NCBI GenBank assembly: GCA_017477205.1
Contig: JAFUXE010000006.1
Coordinates: forward strand, 1-64,000
Direction of reading: 5' to 3'
From: Alloprevotella sp.
GTDB taxonomy: Bacteria > Bacteroidota > Bacteroidia > Bacteroidales > Bacteroidaceae
Length of the DNA: 64,000 bases
In this document: one piece after another, positions 8,408 to 19,100 of the stretch
Position numbering within the stretch: the first letter of the stretch is position 1
Layout of the letters: each line of letters starts with the position of its first letter
Position numbers and translations under genes: made by a program
The notes under the pieces: model-generated
Databases searched by the model: none
The model's input: only the letters and a program-made list of their open reading frames with translations
Told to the model about the DNA's origin: nothing

Positions 8408-9637
8408 ATGGATATAGTAAAACGTTTTCTTGAATACACACAGTTCGACACGCAGTCCGCAGAGGACTCGCAGACAACCCCCAGCACGGAGAAGCAGTGG
8501 AAGTTTGCACGCTTCCTGCGCGACCAGCTGGACGACATCGGCCTGAAGGACGTAGAGCTGGACGACAACGGCTACATCTACGCCACGCTTCCTGCCAACA
8601 CGGACAAGGAGGCCCCCGTCGTGGGCTTCATCTCCCACTACGACACATCGCCCGACTGCTCCGGAGCCGACATCAAGCCGCGCATCGTGGAGAACTACGA
8701 CGGCACGGACATCGTGCTGGATGCAGAGGCCGGCATCATCACCAGTCCTGCGAAGTTCCCGGAGCTCAAGGCTCACATCGGAGAGGACATCATCGTGACC
8801 GACGGACATACGCTCCTCGGTGCTGACGACAAGGCCGGCATCGCAGAGATTGTGCAGGCGATGGTGTACCTGATGGAGCATCCCGAGATTGAGCACGGAA
8901 AAATCCGTGTGGCCTTCAACCCCGACGAGGAAATCGGACTCGGTGCGCACAAGTTCGACGTGGAGAAGTTTGGCTGCGACTGGGCTTACACGATGGATGG
9001 CGGCGACATTGGCGAACTGGAATACGAGAACTTCAACGCCGCCAGCGCGAAGGTGGACATCACGGGCGTCAGCGTGCATCCGGGATATGCGAAGGACAAG
9101 ATGGTAAATGCCATTCGCGTGGCCTCGGAGTTTATCGAGGCTCTGCCACAGGACGAAGTTCCTGAAAAGACCGAAGGCTACGAGGGCTTCTTCCACGTGG
9201 TAGGCATCGAAGGCAGCGTAGAAAAGGCTTCCGTCTCCTACATCATCCGCGACCACGACCGCGAACGCTTCGAACAGCGCAAGCGCCTCTTCCGCAAGAC
9301 GGCAGAAAGCCTGAGCGAGCGCTATGGCGCGGGCACCGTCAACGCTACGGTCAAGGACCAATACTACAACATGCGGGAACAGATAGACCCCGTCATGCAC
9401 GTCATCGACATTGCCATCAAGGCGATGGCGGATGCGGGCGTATCGCCGCGCGTACAAGCCATCCGTGGCGGCACGGACGGTGCACAGCTGTCCTTCAAGG
9501 GTCTCCCCTGCCCCAACATCTTTGCGGGCGGCCTCAACTTCCACGGCCCGCACGAGTTCCTGCCCATCCCCAACATGGAGAAGGCCATGCAAGTCGTCGT
9601 GAACATCTGCAGCCTCGTGGCGGACTTCAACGAATAG
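8408..9637 (+). CDS. pepT: Peptidase T (tripeptidase)
   Basis: This cytoplasmic M20B zinc aminotripeptidase releases N-terminal residues from tripeptides. The start is set at [12 protein letters not shown] (8408), because the upstream in-frame extension overlaps the promoter; this gives 409 residues, the normal PepT length. Metal and catalytic motifs are in order: H77-x-D79 in SHYDTSPD, D140 in [10 protein letters not shown]174/E175 in NPDEEIG, and the [11 protein letters not shown] segment. The antiporter gene starts 18 bp downstream and probably shares the transcript. Confidence 0.95.
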   Translation: MDIVKRFLEYTQFDTQSAEDSQTTPSTEKQWKFARFLRDQLDDIGLKDVELDDNGYIYATLPANTDKEAPVVGFISHYDTSPDCSGADIKPRIVENYDGTDIVLDAEAGIITSPAKFPELKAHIGEDIIVTDGHTLLGADDKAGIAEIVQAMVYLMEHPEIEHGKIRVAFNPDEEIGLGAHKFDVEKFGCDWAYTMDGGDIGELEYENFNAASAKVDITGVSVHPGYAKDKMVNAIRVASEFIEALPQDEVPEKTEGYEGFFHVVGIEGSVEKASVSYIIRDHDRERFEQRKRLFRKTAESLSERYGAGTVNATVKDQYYNMREQIDPVMHVIDIAIKAMADAGVSPRVQAIRGGTDGAQLSFKGLPCPNIFAGGLNFHGPHEFLPIPNMEKAMQVVVNICSLVADFNE

Positions 9638-9655
9638 CCACATTCGTTTTTCCAC

Positions 9656-11944
9656 ATGCACCTTATCACCGACCTCGCGCTTATCCTCATCGTGGCTGGC
9701 ATCACGACGCTCATATTCAAGCGCCTGAAGCAGCCGCTCATCCTTGGCTACATCCTTGCGGGCTTCCTGACGGGACCGCACATGCCCTACACACCGAGCG
9801 TGGAGGAGATGTCAAACATACAGACGTGGTCGGAGATAGGCGTCATCTTCATCATGTTCACGCTCGGCCTCGAGTTCTCCTTCAAGAGAATCGTGAAGAT
9901 GGGCATCGGCCCCATCATCGCGGCCCTGTGCGTCATCTTCAGCATGATTACGCTGGGGAGCATGGTGGGAAGGCTCTTCGGCTGGACGCTGATGAACAGC
10001 CTTTTCCTGGGTGGCATGGTGGCAATGTCCAGCACGACCGTCATCTACAAAGCACTGGACGAACTGGGGATGCGACAGCAGAAGTTTGCCAGCGTCGTGC
10101 TGAGCGTGCTGATTCTGGAAGACATCCTGGGCATCCTGCTCATGGTCATCCTTTCCACGATGGCAGCCGTGGGCAGCCTTGAGGGAATGCAACTCGTCGG
10201 CAGCCTTGTGCAGCTGGGCTTTTTCCTCATCCTGTGGTTTGTGGTCGGCATCTTCGTCGTTCCGCAGGTGCTGCGGCGGAATTCCAAGTGGATTAGCCGC
10301 GAGACACTCCTCGTCGTGAGCGTGGGCCTGTGCTTCCTGATGGTGGTGCTGGCAGAAAAGGCGGGCTACAGCGCGGCCCTGGGCGCCTTCATGATGGGCA
10401 GCATCTTGGCTGAAACGGTAGAGGCGGAAAACATCGAGCACATCGTCTCGCCCGTGAAGGATTTATTTGGCGCGATATTCTTCGTATCCGTCGGCATGCT
10501 GGTGGATCCGGGAGTCCTCGTGGAGTATTGGCTCCCTATCCTGAGTATCATCGCCGTTATCCTCTTCGGGCAGACGTTCTTCGCCACGCTATCCTTCCTC
10601 ATATCGGGGCAGCCGTTAAAAGTGGCGATGCAGTGCAGTTTCTCGCTGACGCAGATTGGCGAATTCAGTTTCATCCTCGCAGCCCTGGGCGTGAGCCTCG
10701 GTGTCACGAGCGACTACCTGTATCCCGTCGTCGTGGCCGTCAGCATCATAACGACCTTCACGACGCCCTACATGATAAAGGCGGCGATACCAGTTTACAA
10801 TATCGTGGAACGCTTGCTGCCAAAAGCCGCCCGTGAACGCCTTGCCTCAGAGCATCGCGAAGCCTCGCCACAGGAGGCGGAACAAGAGGCGTCGCGCTGG
10901 AAGCAACTCCTCTCCAGTCTGCTGGTGACCACAACGGCCTACGTAGTACTCACGTCGGCCGCCATCGGCATCTGCTTCTCCACGGTGCTTCCCTTCTGTC
11001 GCGGCATATTGGGACACTGGCCGGGAAATGCCGTCTGCGGCCTCGTGACCCTCGTCGCCATAGCGCCCTTCGTGCGTCCCATCGTGATGAAGAAGTTCCA
11101 CGGGGACGAGGTGAGGCATTGGCGCCAAACGCATTCCCTGCAAGGCCTCGCAGGCTTCGGGCTCACGCTGCTGGTTCGCTTCGCACTGGCAACGGCTGCC
11201 GTATGGTACATCCTGGAATTTCTGTCGCCCGCCCGCTGGTACTGGCACGTGCTGCTGGCAGCCCTGCTTGTGACCTTGGTGTGCGTGGAACGCTTCGGCA
11301 AACGCAAGAACAGGCTTTGCCTGTGGGTGAAATACATCAGCATACGCATGGAGCGCACGTTCCTGCACAACTTTCGCGGACGCGAAATACGCGCACGGGC
11401 GAAACGTCCCGGCTACGCGAACACCCTGCAACGCCACGACGTCCACCTCTCGCAGCTCTCCCTGCCCGAAGGAAGCCTCTGGGGCGGAAAGACCCTGCTG
11501 GAGCTGAACTTCGGACATGAAGACGGCGTGATGGTGGCTGCCGTCATTAGAGGGTCGGGGCGCATCAACATCCCCGACGGAAGCACAATGCTTTTTCCGG
11601 GAGACCGTCTGGAGGTACTGGGCGATGACGAAAGCCTTGATGCCCTGGCACTCCGCATGAATACGGAGGTGAGCGAACTCACACCGAACGACCAGCCCCA
11701 CCGCCTCATACTGGAACGCCTGCGTATCGGCAAGCAGTCGCCCTTCGCAGGCCGCTCTCTCTACAGCAGCGACATCCGTTCCCGCTACCAGTGCATGGCC
11801 GTCGGCTTCGAGAACAAGGCCGACGGTACAGACACACTGGAACTCGCCACTTCCGACCGCCCGATATGGCCGGGCGACGTCATTTGGGTCGTGGGAGAAG
11901 AAGAGCACATTCGCACACTCGTGCGCGCGAACAATATTCTATAA
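9656..11944 (+). CDS. CPA2/KefB-type cation:proton antiporter with C-terminal RCK domains
   Basis: This 762-residue inner-membrane protein has about twelve hydrophobic segments in residues 1-395 with the Na+/H+ exchanger motifs (LGYILAGFLTGP, FTLGLEFSF, LGAFMMGSILAET). A short hydrophobic cluster follows at 420-550. The C-terminal third has TrkA-C/RCK-type sequence (LLELNFGHEDGVMVAAVIRG; LFPGDRLEVLGDDESL) and a second such module to the end. It would exchange K+ or Na+ for protons. The family is clear; ion choice cannot be read from sequence. Confidence 0.88.
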   Translation: MHLITDLALILIVAGITTLIFKRLKQPLILGYILAGFLTGPHMPYTPSVEEMSNIQTWSEIGVIFIMFTLGLEFSFKRIVKMGIGPIIAALCVIFSMITLGSMVGRLFGWTLMNSLFLGGMVAMSSTTVIYKALDELGMRQQKFASVVLSVLILEDILGILLMVILSTMAAVGSLEGMQLVGSLVQLGFFLILWFVVGIFVVPQVLRRNSKWISRETLLVVSVGLCFLMVVLAEKAGYSAALGAFMMGSILAETVEAENIEHIVSPVKDLFGAIFFVSVGMLVDPGVLVEYWLPILSIIAVILFGQTFFATLSFLISGQPLKVAMQCSFSLTQIGEFSFILAALGVSLGVTSDYLYPVVVAVSIITTFTTPYMIKAAIPVYNIVERLLPKAARERLASEHREASPQEAEQEASRWKQLLSSLLVTTTAYVVLTSAAIGICFSTVLPFCRGILGHWPGNAVCGLVTLVAIAPFVRPIVMKKFHGDEVRHWRQTHSLQGLAGFGLTLLVRFALATAAVWYILEFLSPARWYWHVLLAALLVTLVCVERFGKRKNRLCLWVKYISIRMERTFLHNFRGREIRARAKRPGYANTLQRHDVHLSQLSLPEGSLWGGKTLLELNFGHEDGVMVAAVIRGSGRINIPDGSTMLFPGDRLEVLGDDESLDALALRMNTEVSELTPNDQPHRLILERLRIGKQSPFAGRSLYSSDIRSRYQCMAVGFENKADGTDTLELATSDRPIWPGDVIWVVGEEEHIRTLVRANNIL

Positions 11945-11960
11945 GCCTTCAAAAATAATT

Positions 11961-12023
11961 TTCAAGGCACAAGAATCTTTTTTCAAGGCACAAGAATCTT
12001 TTTTCAAGGCACAAGAAACACAC
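11961..12023 (+). repeat. 21-bp tandem repeat, 3 copies
   Basis: Three consecutive 21-bp copies (core TTCAAGGCACAAGAATC) start at 11961, 11982 and 12003. The first two are identical; the third diverges at its end. They fill the 92-bp gap between the antiporter stop and the VWA gene. Confidence 0.92.
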
Positions 12024-12036
12024 AACATCCCTCCTT

Positions 12037-12852
12037 ATGAAATTCCTAAGAAGCTTTCTCGCCTTCATCTACGTGGCACTCATCATCCTCCTGCTGCTCA
12101 GATGCTGCGGTGGGTGCCAGCGAGCGGAAACACCCGCACCCGACACGCCCGAGCCGGCACCTGGCGACAGACCGCCAGTGGAGATTAAAGAATCTTTCAA
12201 GGCTGACGTCGTCATGTGTATCGACATTACGGCCAGCATGGGTGCCATCATCAACACCATCAAGGAAAACGCCCTGAACTTCTACCCCGACCTGAAGGCG
12301 CGATGCCTTCGCGAGGGAAAGGAGATAAAGAGCATGAGAATCAGCGTCATCGGCTTCCGCGACTACGAGATGCCTAATCCGTTGGACATCCTGAACGGCT
12401 ACGATACGCCGCCCACGCCACCGTTCCAGCAGTCGGGCTTCTTCACGATGCCGACGCAGGAGAACGACTTCCGCACCTTCGTGTCAAACCTGCAGCCTAT
12501 TGGCGGAGGTGATGACCCCGAAGCGGGCTACGACGCACTGGCCATTGCCTTCAAAAGCGACTGGGACAGAAGCGACGACGTGCGGCAAATCGTCATCCTC
12601 TGGACGGACAACCCCTCCCACCCCACAGGACGCAACGCCACCGTCGTGGGAAGTTTCGAGGAACTCACCCAGCTTTGGTACAAGATGAGCAGGAAGAACA
12701 AGCGCCTCTTCCTCTTCGCCCCGAACGAGCCCACCTGGGAAACGCTCGTCGCAAAGTGGGACCACACGGTGCGCCACGACGTATCCCTCGGAGGCGGGCT
12801 CACCGACGTGGACTACGAAGACATCCTGCGCACGCTGTCCGAAAGCATGTAA
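12037..12852 (+). CDS. VWA-domain envelope protein
   Basis: This 271-residue protein has an N-terminal hydrophobic segment (8-22) ending in a Cys-rich stretch (RCCGGC), which could be a membrane anchor or a lipidated Cys. A Pro-rich linker follows. The von Willebrand factor A domain covers about 55-271 with the metal-site motif D63-x-T65-x-S67 (CIDITASMG), a variant of DxSxS, and the later GGGDDPEAGYDAL and LWTDNPSH motifs. The partner is unknown. It converges with the DUF805 gene over a shared hairpin. Confidence 0.8.
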   Translation: MKFLRSFLAFIYVALIILLLLRCCGGCQRAETPAPDTPEPAPGDRPPVEIKESFKADVVMCIDITASMGAIINTIKENALNFYPDLKARCLREGKEIKSMRISVIGFRDYEMPNPLDILNGYDTPPTPPFQQSGFFTMPTQENDFRTFVSNLQPIGGGDDPEAGYDALAIAFKSDWDRSDDVRQIVILWTDNPSHPTGRNATVVGSFEELTQLWYKMSRKNKRLFLFAPNEPTWETLVAKWDHTVRHDVSLGGGLTDVDYEDILRTLSESM

Positions 12853-12876
12853 GGGACGCAGCAGACAACCCGAAGC

Positions 12877-12921
12877 AAAACAGAATCCCCGGAGCCGCCT
12901 TGGCTTCGGGGATTCTGTTTT
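12877..12921. terminator. Bidirectional terminator
   Basis: A 15-bp perfect stem (AAAACAGAATCCCCG and its complement) encloses a 15-nt loop between the convergent VWA and DUF805 genes. A-runs at the left and T-runs at the right allow use in both directions. Confidence 0.9.
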
Positions 12922-12938
12922 GACTTATGTCCAGAGAG

Positions 12939-13481
12939 TTATACGCCCGGTACGGCCGGAGCAACTGCCTTGAACTTGGGGGATTCACCATACTGGTTGG
13001 GAGCAGGCGTACCTTCCATGATTGCAAATACGAGGGGAACGATACCACCAACACCGCAGAGCAAGATGAGCCAGAGCAGATGACCGCTCTTGCCCGTGTC
13101 GTGCAGACGACGTGCCCAGGCAGCGAGCGTCGGGATGAGCAGAGCGAGGCTGATGATGCCGAAGATGCCCAGCAGGATGAAGTAAATGGTGTCATAGGAG
13201 CCATACTGAGCTTCAATCTGTGCCGTGAAGGCAGACATGTCGAAGTCGTCGTCGAACATGTGTTCCATGAGCTGAGCCTGAACTTCGGCCTGTGCTGTAG
13301 CCATGAGGCCAGCATGCCAGCTGACAACTGCGGACACGCAGCCGGAAACAATTGCATTCAGGAGGTAGAACCACCAGAACTCGGAGCGGCGAGCACGGCC
13401 GCTGAATGTAGCGTACTTACTGAAACATGTTTTGATGGCTTCTACGAAGCCCATCATGGGGGTTGCTGTTACGTTTGCCAT
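12939..13481 (-). CDS. DUF805 inner-membrane protein
   Basis: This 180-residue protein has the DUF805 marks: YATFSGRARRSEFWWFYL near residue 25 and AARRLHDTGKSG-type sequence (AWARRLHDTGKSG) near 125. It has four hydrophobic segments. An acidic insertion (MFDDDFDMSAFTAQIE) lies between segments 2 and 3. The molecular role of DUF805 proteins is not known. It has its own promoter. Confidence 0.88.
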   Translation of the reverse strand: MANVTATPMMGFVEAIKTCFSKYATFSGRARRSEFWWFYLLNAIVSGCVSAVVSWHAGLMATAQAEVQAQLMEHMFDDDFDMSAFTAQIEAQYGSYDTIYFILLGIFGIISLALLIPTLAAWARRLHDTGKSGHLLWLILLCGVGGIVPLVFAIMEGTPAPNQYGESPKFKAVAPAVPGV

Positions 13482-13535
13482 AAATTTTTGTTTTGGTTAA
13501 AGATAATGTTTGTGTTAATTAATCATTTTCAACGG

Positions 13536-13567
13536 CAAATTTAGAAAGTTAATTTTTATTAACCAAG
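13536..13567 (-). promoter_or_regulatory. Promoter of the DUF805 gene
   Basis: On the minus strand CTTG lies 20 bp (or TTGG 19 bp) upstream of TAAATTTG (13536-13543), fitting TAnnTTTG with a one-base change in the -33 box. Confidence 0.6.
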
Positions 13568-13625
13568 CATGATGGTCGTTTTTTCGCTTCTTTACACCGA
13601 ATTTAGTATTTTTGAGGAAAACTTG

Positions 13626-14960
13626 TCAGAAGAAAAGCTGCGAAAGGCCGAAGGCAACGAGCGTTGACACCGTCACGCAAACCAGGCCAGGCATCATAAA
13701 CGAATGGTTCAGCAGGTATTTTCCGATGACGGTGGTTCCGCTACGGTCGAAGTTCACGGTAGCGATGTCCGAAGGATAGTTCGGAATGAAGAAATAGCCA
13801 TAGACACTCGGCAGGACACCCAGCAGGATGACACCGTCGATACCCAGCTGATAGGCCAGCGGCAGCATGGAGACGACCACAGCCCCCTGTGAGTTGATGA
13901 GAACGGAGACGAGGAAGAATACGAGGGCAATGCTCCAGGGATATTGCGCCACGATGTCACCAAGGCCGCTTTTCATGACGTCCAGATAGTTCGAGAAATA
14001 GGTGTCCGCAAGCCAGGCGATGCCGTAGATGGCCACCACGGCCACCATTCCACTCTGCCACACCGGGCCGCTGACGGCCTTCTTTGGCGAGGCGTTGCAC
14101 GCAATGACCATCAGGGCTGCGGCCGTCAGCATGACAATCTGGATGACGATGTTCATCTTCAGCGTTGAGCCGTCAGCGAAGGTGGGGAGCAGCGCGGGAA
14201 CAGAGGCATAAAGGACGATGAGTGCCAATGCTGCCAGAAAGACGTAAACGGCAATGCGAGCACTGCGGGGTATCTCGCGGTCAAGGGTCGTGGCGGAATT
14301 TCCATACATATATTTATATGTCTCGGGATCCTTCAGGCGTGCCTGGAACTTCGGGTCCTTGTCCAGGTCCAAGCCGCGATGGTAGCTACAGCCCGCTGCG
14401 GCCATAAGGCCAATGATGCTGGCGGGGAGTGTCACCATCAGCACCTGCGGAATGGTCACGTGGAAACCATAGTCGGCCGAAATAGACGTGAAGGCCACGA
14501 CGGCAGCGGCTATAGGGGAACACGTGATGCCCACCTGCGAGGCTATCGAGGCTACGCCGCAGGGACGCTCCGGCCGGATGCCTTTCTTCAGGGCAATGTC
14601 GCAGATGATGGGCATGAGCGTATAGACCACATGCCCCGTTCCCACAAGCACCGTCAGGAAGAACGTCGTCAGCGGGGCGAAGAACGTGATGCGGTCGGGG
14701 TGTTTGCGCAGGAGGCGCTCGGCAATCTGAATCAACCAGTCCATACCGCCGCTGGCTTGCATCATGCCCGCACAAGTCACAGCCGCTATGATGATATAGA
14801 TAACGTCTGTCGGTGGCGTTCCAGGTTTAAGGCCGAAGCCAAGGACGAGAACGGCCAAGCCAATGCCGGAGATGGCACCCAAGGCGAGACTGCCATAGCG
14901 CGAACCCACGTAGAGGGCAAGCAGCACAACGAGCAGCTGGAGAATCATTGTAATTGTCAT
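13626..14960 (-). CDS. Dcu-family anaerobic C4-dicarboxylate transporter
   Basis: This 444-residue protein has 10-12 hydrophobic segments and is close in length to E. coli DcuA (433) and DcuB (446). It contains GTGHVVYTLMPIICDIALKKGIRPERP and ASQVGITCSPIAAAVV type motifs, characteristic of the family. Dcu carriers exchange fumarate, malate or aspartate for succinate during fumarate respiration, which fits an anaerobic succinate producer. I cannot separate DcuA from DcuB by eye. A TetR-type gene ends 45 bp upstream on the same strand and may be co-transcribed. Confidence 0.92.
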   Translation of the reverse strand: MTITMILQLLVVLLALYVGSRYGSLALGAISGIGLAVLVLGFGLKPGTPPTDVIYIIIAAVTCAGMMQASGGMDWLIQIAERLLRKHPDRITFFAPLTTFFLTVLVGTGHVVYTLMPIICDIALKKGIRPERPCGVASIASQVGITCSPIAAAVVAFTSISADYGFHVTIPQVLMVTLPASIIGLMAAAGCSYHRGLDLDKDPKFQARLKDPETYKYMYGNSATTLDREIPRSARIAVYVFLAALALIVLYASVPALLPTFADGSTLKMNIVIQIVMLTAAALMVIACNASPKKAVSGPVWQSGMVAVVAIYGIAWLADTYFSNYLDVMKSGLGDIVAQYPWSIALVFFLVSVLINSQGAVVVSMLPLAYQLGIDGVILLGVLPSVYGYFFIPNYPSDIATVNFDRSGTTVIGKYLLNHSFMMPGLVCVTVSTLVAFGLSQLFF

Positions 14961-15005
14961 GGTACTATAAGGTAGTTTTGTTTGCTTTCATGCGGGCTTG
15001 CGCAT

Positions 15006-15629
15006 TCAGAAATTCTTGCGGAAGTGGTCCAGACGCCGTCGGCCTTCCTCCGTAGTGCAGCCCCGGAGAAGGATAAAGACCGAGGACATGAAAATCTGCT
15101 TGGGGGTATAGCCTTCCAGTTGTTCCATGCTGTCCGACCGGCCGGCCATGGAATTCAGCGTGCGAAGGAGAACCGGAAAGTCTATGTCAGGCTCAATGAG
15201 TCCTTGTTCCACACCAGCCTTCATGAAGCGCAGGACACGTTCCTCGTTGTCATGATGACGCTTTCTGACGGCCTCGATGAGCCGGGGATATTTAGCCATT
15301 TCTGCAATGGCAGAAAGGGGTATGGAGGCGATTTGACTGATACGATGTTCGATTTGTTTGAGAAGGATGTCCAGAACATCGTCGTTGGCCTCCAGGTGGC
15401 GATTCAACGTTTCTTCTTGCTCGTCGGCATCGGCCTGATAGCAAAGCAGGATGAGTTCTTCCTTGTCGCGAACCACCTGATAAAGCGTGCGCTTGGAAAT
15501 ACGAAGCTCGTGGGAGACATCGTCCATGGTGACTTCGCGAAGCCCCTTCTCGAAGAAGAGTTTTTGGGCGGCACGGACTATGCGCTGCTGCAATTCACGG
15601 TCTTCCCGGAGGATTTTATTACCTTGCAT
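15006..15629 (-). CDS. TetR-family transcriptional regulator
   Basis: This 207-residue protein is read from MQGNKILRED; an upstream in-frame extension is rejected because it would run through the -7 box. The N-terminal helix-turn-helix is at about 33-53 (VTMDDVSHELRISKRTLYQVV), a standard TetR pattern. The ligand-binding domain is not diagnostic. It is upstream of, and on the same strand as, the Dcu carrier gene, making that gene a reasonable target. Confidence 0.88.
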   Translation of the reverse strand: MQGNKILREDRELQQRIVRAAQKLFFEKGLREVTMDDVSHELRISKRTLYQVVRDKEELILLCYQADADEQEETLNRHLEANDDVLDILLKQIEHRISQIASIPLSAIAEMAKYPRLIEAVRKRHHDNEERVLRFMKAGVEQGLIEPDIDFPVLLRTLNSMAGRSDSMEQLEGYTPKQIFMSSVFILLRGCTTEEGRRRLDHFRKNF

Positions 15630-15657
15630 GTCTTTTGTTTTGTGCTTAGTTCGGGGA

Positions 15658-15665
15658 CAAAAGTA
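15658..15665 (-). promoter_or_regulatory. -7 box of the tetR-type gene
   Basis: TACTTTTG on the minus strand, 28 bp before the chosen start. No -33 TTTG is visible at the usual distance. Confidence 0.4.
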
Positions 15666-15861
15666 CGAAAAAAACCGAAAAAGCACGTTCAGTGTACACA
15701 TTTTTGGCAGGAGAGCCGTAACGGTAAAAAGCTCGCCTCTTGTAATTTTATTTACATGGTTTTTAAACGCTTAAAGAAAAATCTTTGCATTTTTATACAA
15801 TAAGCCAAAAGTTATTTTCTTTGATTTTTCGCAAAGAAAAATTTGTTTATACAACGCTTCC

Positions 15862-16018
15862 GCGACGTTTTCTGCCGTCCTTTGCACCCGGAAATCGCGA
15901 GATAGGTGTTCGCGATTGGGCGCAGGCCTCGGCCTGTACGCCACGCACATATCCAGTGACACCCTTATTGAAAGTGACTATGGTAGTACAGCGAGGCGAA
16001 GCGTTTGCTTCGCTTTTT
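15862..16018 (+). ncRNA. Candidate structured small RNA
   Basis: Three stems lie in order on the plus strand: AATCGCGA/TCGCGATT (15893-15917, 8 bp perfect); a stem of GGCG and CAGG against CCTG and CGCC with a 2-nt bulge (15919-15942); and GCGAAGC-GTTT-GCTTCGC followed by TTTTT (15996-16018), a classic Rho-independent terminator. No plus-strand gene precedes it, so the terminator needs another transcript. It does not match tmRNA or RNase P as far as I can tell. The 5' end and promoter are not identified. Confidence 0.4.
15996..16018 (+). terminator. Rho-independent terminator without an upstream plus-strand gene
   Basis: A 7-bp perfect stem with a 4-nt loop and five T residues. The gene to its left is on the other strand. 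Confidence 0.75.
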
Positions 16019-16192
16019 GTTTGCACCGGCAACAGGCGTCGATCACCCGGACAAGGAGGCAAGCTCTCCCCGGAAATGGGGAAATAAAGAAAAAGATGCG
16101 TGCCACTTTAAACTTTTGCGCGCGAAAGATATCTTAAATGCGCTTTCTTGGAAAGTCCCCTTCTTTAAAGCACAACACATACAACACTTTTT

Positions 16193-19100
16193 ATGATACG
16201 CAGAACTCTTATTTTCCTGCTCCTGCTTACCACGGCCTTCAGCGTCGCCCCGGCGCAAAAGCGTTACGTCGTGGACGGTCTCATTGCCGACCGCCAGCAG
16301 GAGTATTGCCTGATGTATGCCGCTGCAGCGCTGCTACAGAAGGACAACAGCGTGGTACGCAGTACGATGACGGACAGCCTGGGACGCTTCCAGCTGGTCG
16401 TGGACAAGGCCGGAGACTACACGCTCCGCCTTTCATATATCGGCTACACGACGCAAAGTCAACGTGTGAAACTGACGGACGAGCAGGACACCGTCCATGT
16501 CGGTATAGTATTCCTGGACAGCGAAGACACGCAGCTTGGACCGGCAACGGTTACCGCCACGCTTGCCCGTGTGCAGCAAGTGGGTGACACGACGCAGTTC
16601 AATGCCGATGCCTATCGCGTGCCGGAAGGCTCCACGCTCGAAGCACTGATTGAACAGTTGCCGGGCGTAGAAGTCTCTGAAAGCGGAACCATCACGTGGA
16701 ACGGCAAGACCGTAAAGAACATCCTCGTAAAGGGCAAGGACTTCTTCAAGGGCGACACGTCCGTAGCCATGAAGAACCTGCCGACAAACATCGTGAGCAA
16801 AGTGAAGGCTTACGACAAGAAGAGCGACTATACGGAGCAGACCGGCATTGACGACGGGGAGGAGGAGACCGTCCTCGACCTGGACCTGAAGCGCGAGCTG
16901 AACCAGTCATGGATTCTCAATGCCGACATCGGCTACGGTACGCGCGAGCGCTACAGCGACCGCCTCTTTGCCACGCGTTTTACGGACAACAGCCGTATCA
17001 CGGCCTTCGCCAGTGCCAACAACGTGGGTGACCGTGGCTTCGGTGGACCGCGTGGTTTCGGTGGTCAAAGCGGTCTGACGGCCGTAAAGACGGGCGGTCT
17101 TGACTTCTCGTGGGAGAACGGCCTGAAAAAAAACCAGGCCGGACGTCTGGAAGTGGGAGGAAACGTGCGTTACAGCCATTCCAGTAACGACCTTATCTCC
17201 CGCACGAGTAGCGAGACCTTCCTTTCCGGTGGCGGCTCCAGTTCCTTCGGCAACAACCGCAACCGCAGCAATTCCCATTCCACGAACGTGAATGGTAACC
17301 TGCGCTTCCAATGGAATCCGGACTCGCTGACAAATATCACCTTGCGTCCGTCCTACACGCACAGCGAGAGCCGCAACGGTGCCGACCGCCTAAGTGCCAC
17401 CTTCAATGCCGACCCCTATTCTATCAACGGCATTGAGAATCCGCTGGACAGCGTTCTGTCACAGAATGCCGACCTCCTGGGTGTCACCATCAACAGTAAC
17501 AACCGTCAATCCCTCGGTTCGAGCAACTCCAACCAGATAGGGACGAACCTGAACATCACGCGCCGCCTCGGCACGAACGGGCGTAACCTGAGCTTCCGGG
17601 GTGACATCTCCTACAACAAGTCGCGTTCCAACAGCTTCTCCATATCCGACATACATTACTACACTCAGGGGACCGAGACTTCGAGCAGTTTCCTCAACCA
17701 ATATACGGCAACGCCCAACAAGAACTGGAACTACAGCCTGCGCCTGGGCTACGTGGAGCCGCTGGGCAAGAACTGGTTTGCAGAAGCCCGCTACGAATAC
17801 TCCTACAGGTATCAGGACAGCAACCGTTCCCTCTATGCGCTTAATAACTTGACTGACGGCGGCTGGGGCGACTCACAGAACCATCCCGCCATCGGCACGC
17901 TGCCCACGGAAGCAGCTTTGTTGCAGTCGGTGCGCGACGACTTCAACAGCCAGTTTGCCGAGTACAAATACTATAATAATAATGTGAACGTGGGCGTGCG
18001 CTACAATTCGAGCGACATACGCTTCAACGCGGGCGTTTCCTTCAACCCCCAGCGCACGAAGATGCAGTACGAGCGTCCGGGACAGAACATCGACACGCTC
18101 ATCACGCGCCACGTGTTCAACGTATCGCCTGAGGTTCGCTTCCGCTACCGCTTCTCGCGCACGAACTCCCTGGACATCAACTATCGCGGCTCGGCCTCGC
18201 AGCCTTCCATGACGAACCTGCTGGATGTCGTGGACGACAGCGACCCGCTGAACATCTCCATGGGTAACCCCGGCCTGAAGCCTTCGTGGTCGAACAGCTT
18301 CCGTGCCGAATACCGAGGCTACAATGCAGAACGTCTTGCCGGCATCAATGCCAACGTGAGCCTGCGCACGACGTCGAACAGCATCGCCACGCGCATTGTC
18401 TATGATGACGCAACGGGTGTACGCTACTCCCGTCCGGAGAACATCAATGGGAACTGGAACATTGACGGGCGCCTGATGTACAACTTCAGCTTCGGCCCCG
18501 AACAGCTGATGTCCCTCAGCACGAGCACCAACGTGGGCTACACGGAAGACGTGGGCTACGTGAGCCGCATGGGTAACGCCAACTACGTGCGCAACCTCTT
18601 CCGCAGCTATACCCTCTACACCCCGAAGGCTGCCCACACGGCCGACTACTACAACAGTGTATTCGAGAACAGCACGGCCACGAAGAACAAGGCCCGTCAG
18701 CTGAACCTGGGTGAGAACCTGCGCTACAACTACCGAACGTCCTACTTCAACATCGGTGCCACGGGAAGCCTGAATTTCCAGCATGCCCGCAACTCTGTAC
18801 AGACCTCTGGCAACCTGGACACGTGGCTCTACAGCTACGGTCTCACGGCCAGCACGACAACGCCTTGGGGCATGGAAATCGCCACCGACATCCGCATGTC
18901 CTCGCGTCGCGGCTACTCCGACCGCTCAATGAACACGAACGAGCTTCTGTGGAATGCCCAGCTTTCGCAGGGATTCCTCACGGGCAAACCGCTCCGTATC
19001 AGCGTACAGTTCTACGACATCCTGCACCGCCAGTCCACCGTCTCCCGTGTGCTGAACGCACAGATGCGCAGCGACACGTGGTCGAACGCCATCAACTCCT

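Larger units (their letters stand above)
15630..16192. other. 563-bp intergenic region, partly structured
   Basis: Left of about 15860 the DNA is AT-rich and holds only the tetR promoter box. Between about 15860 and 16018 are three hairpins ending in a terminator-like stem with a T-run, listed separately as a possible small RNA. From 16019 to 16192 I see nothing clear beyond the leader of the next gene. Confidence 0.5.
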
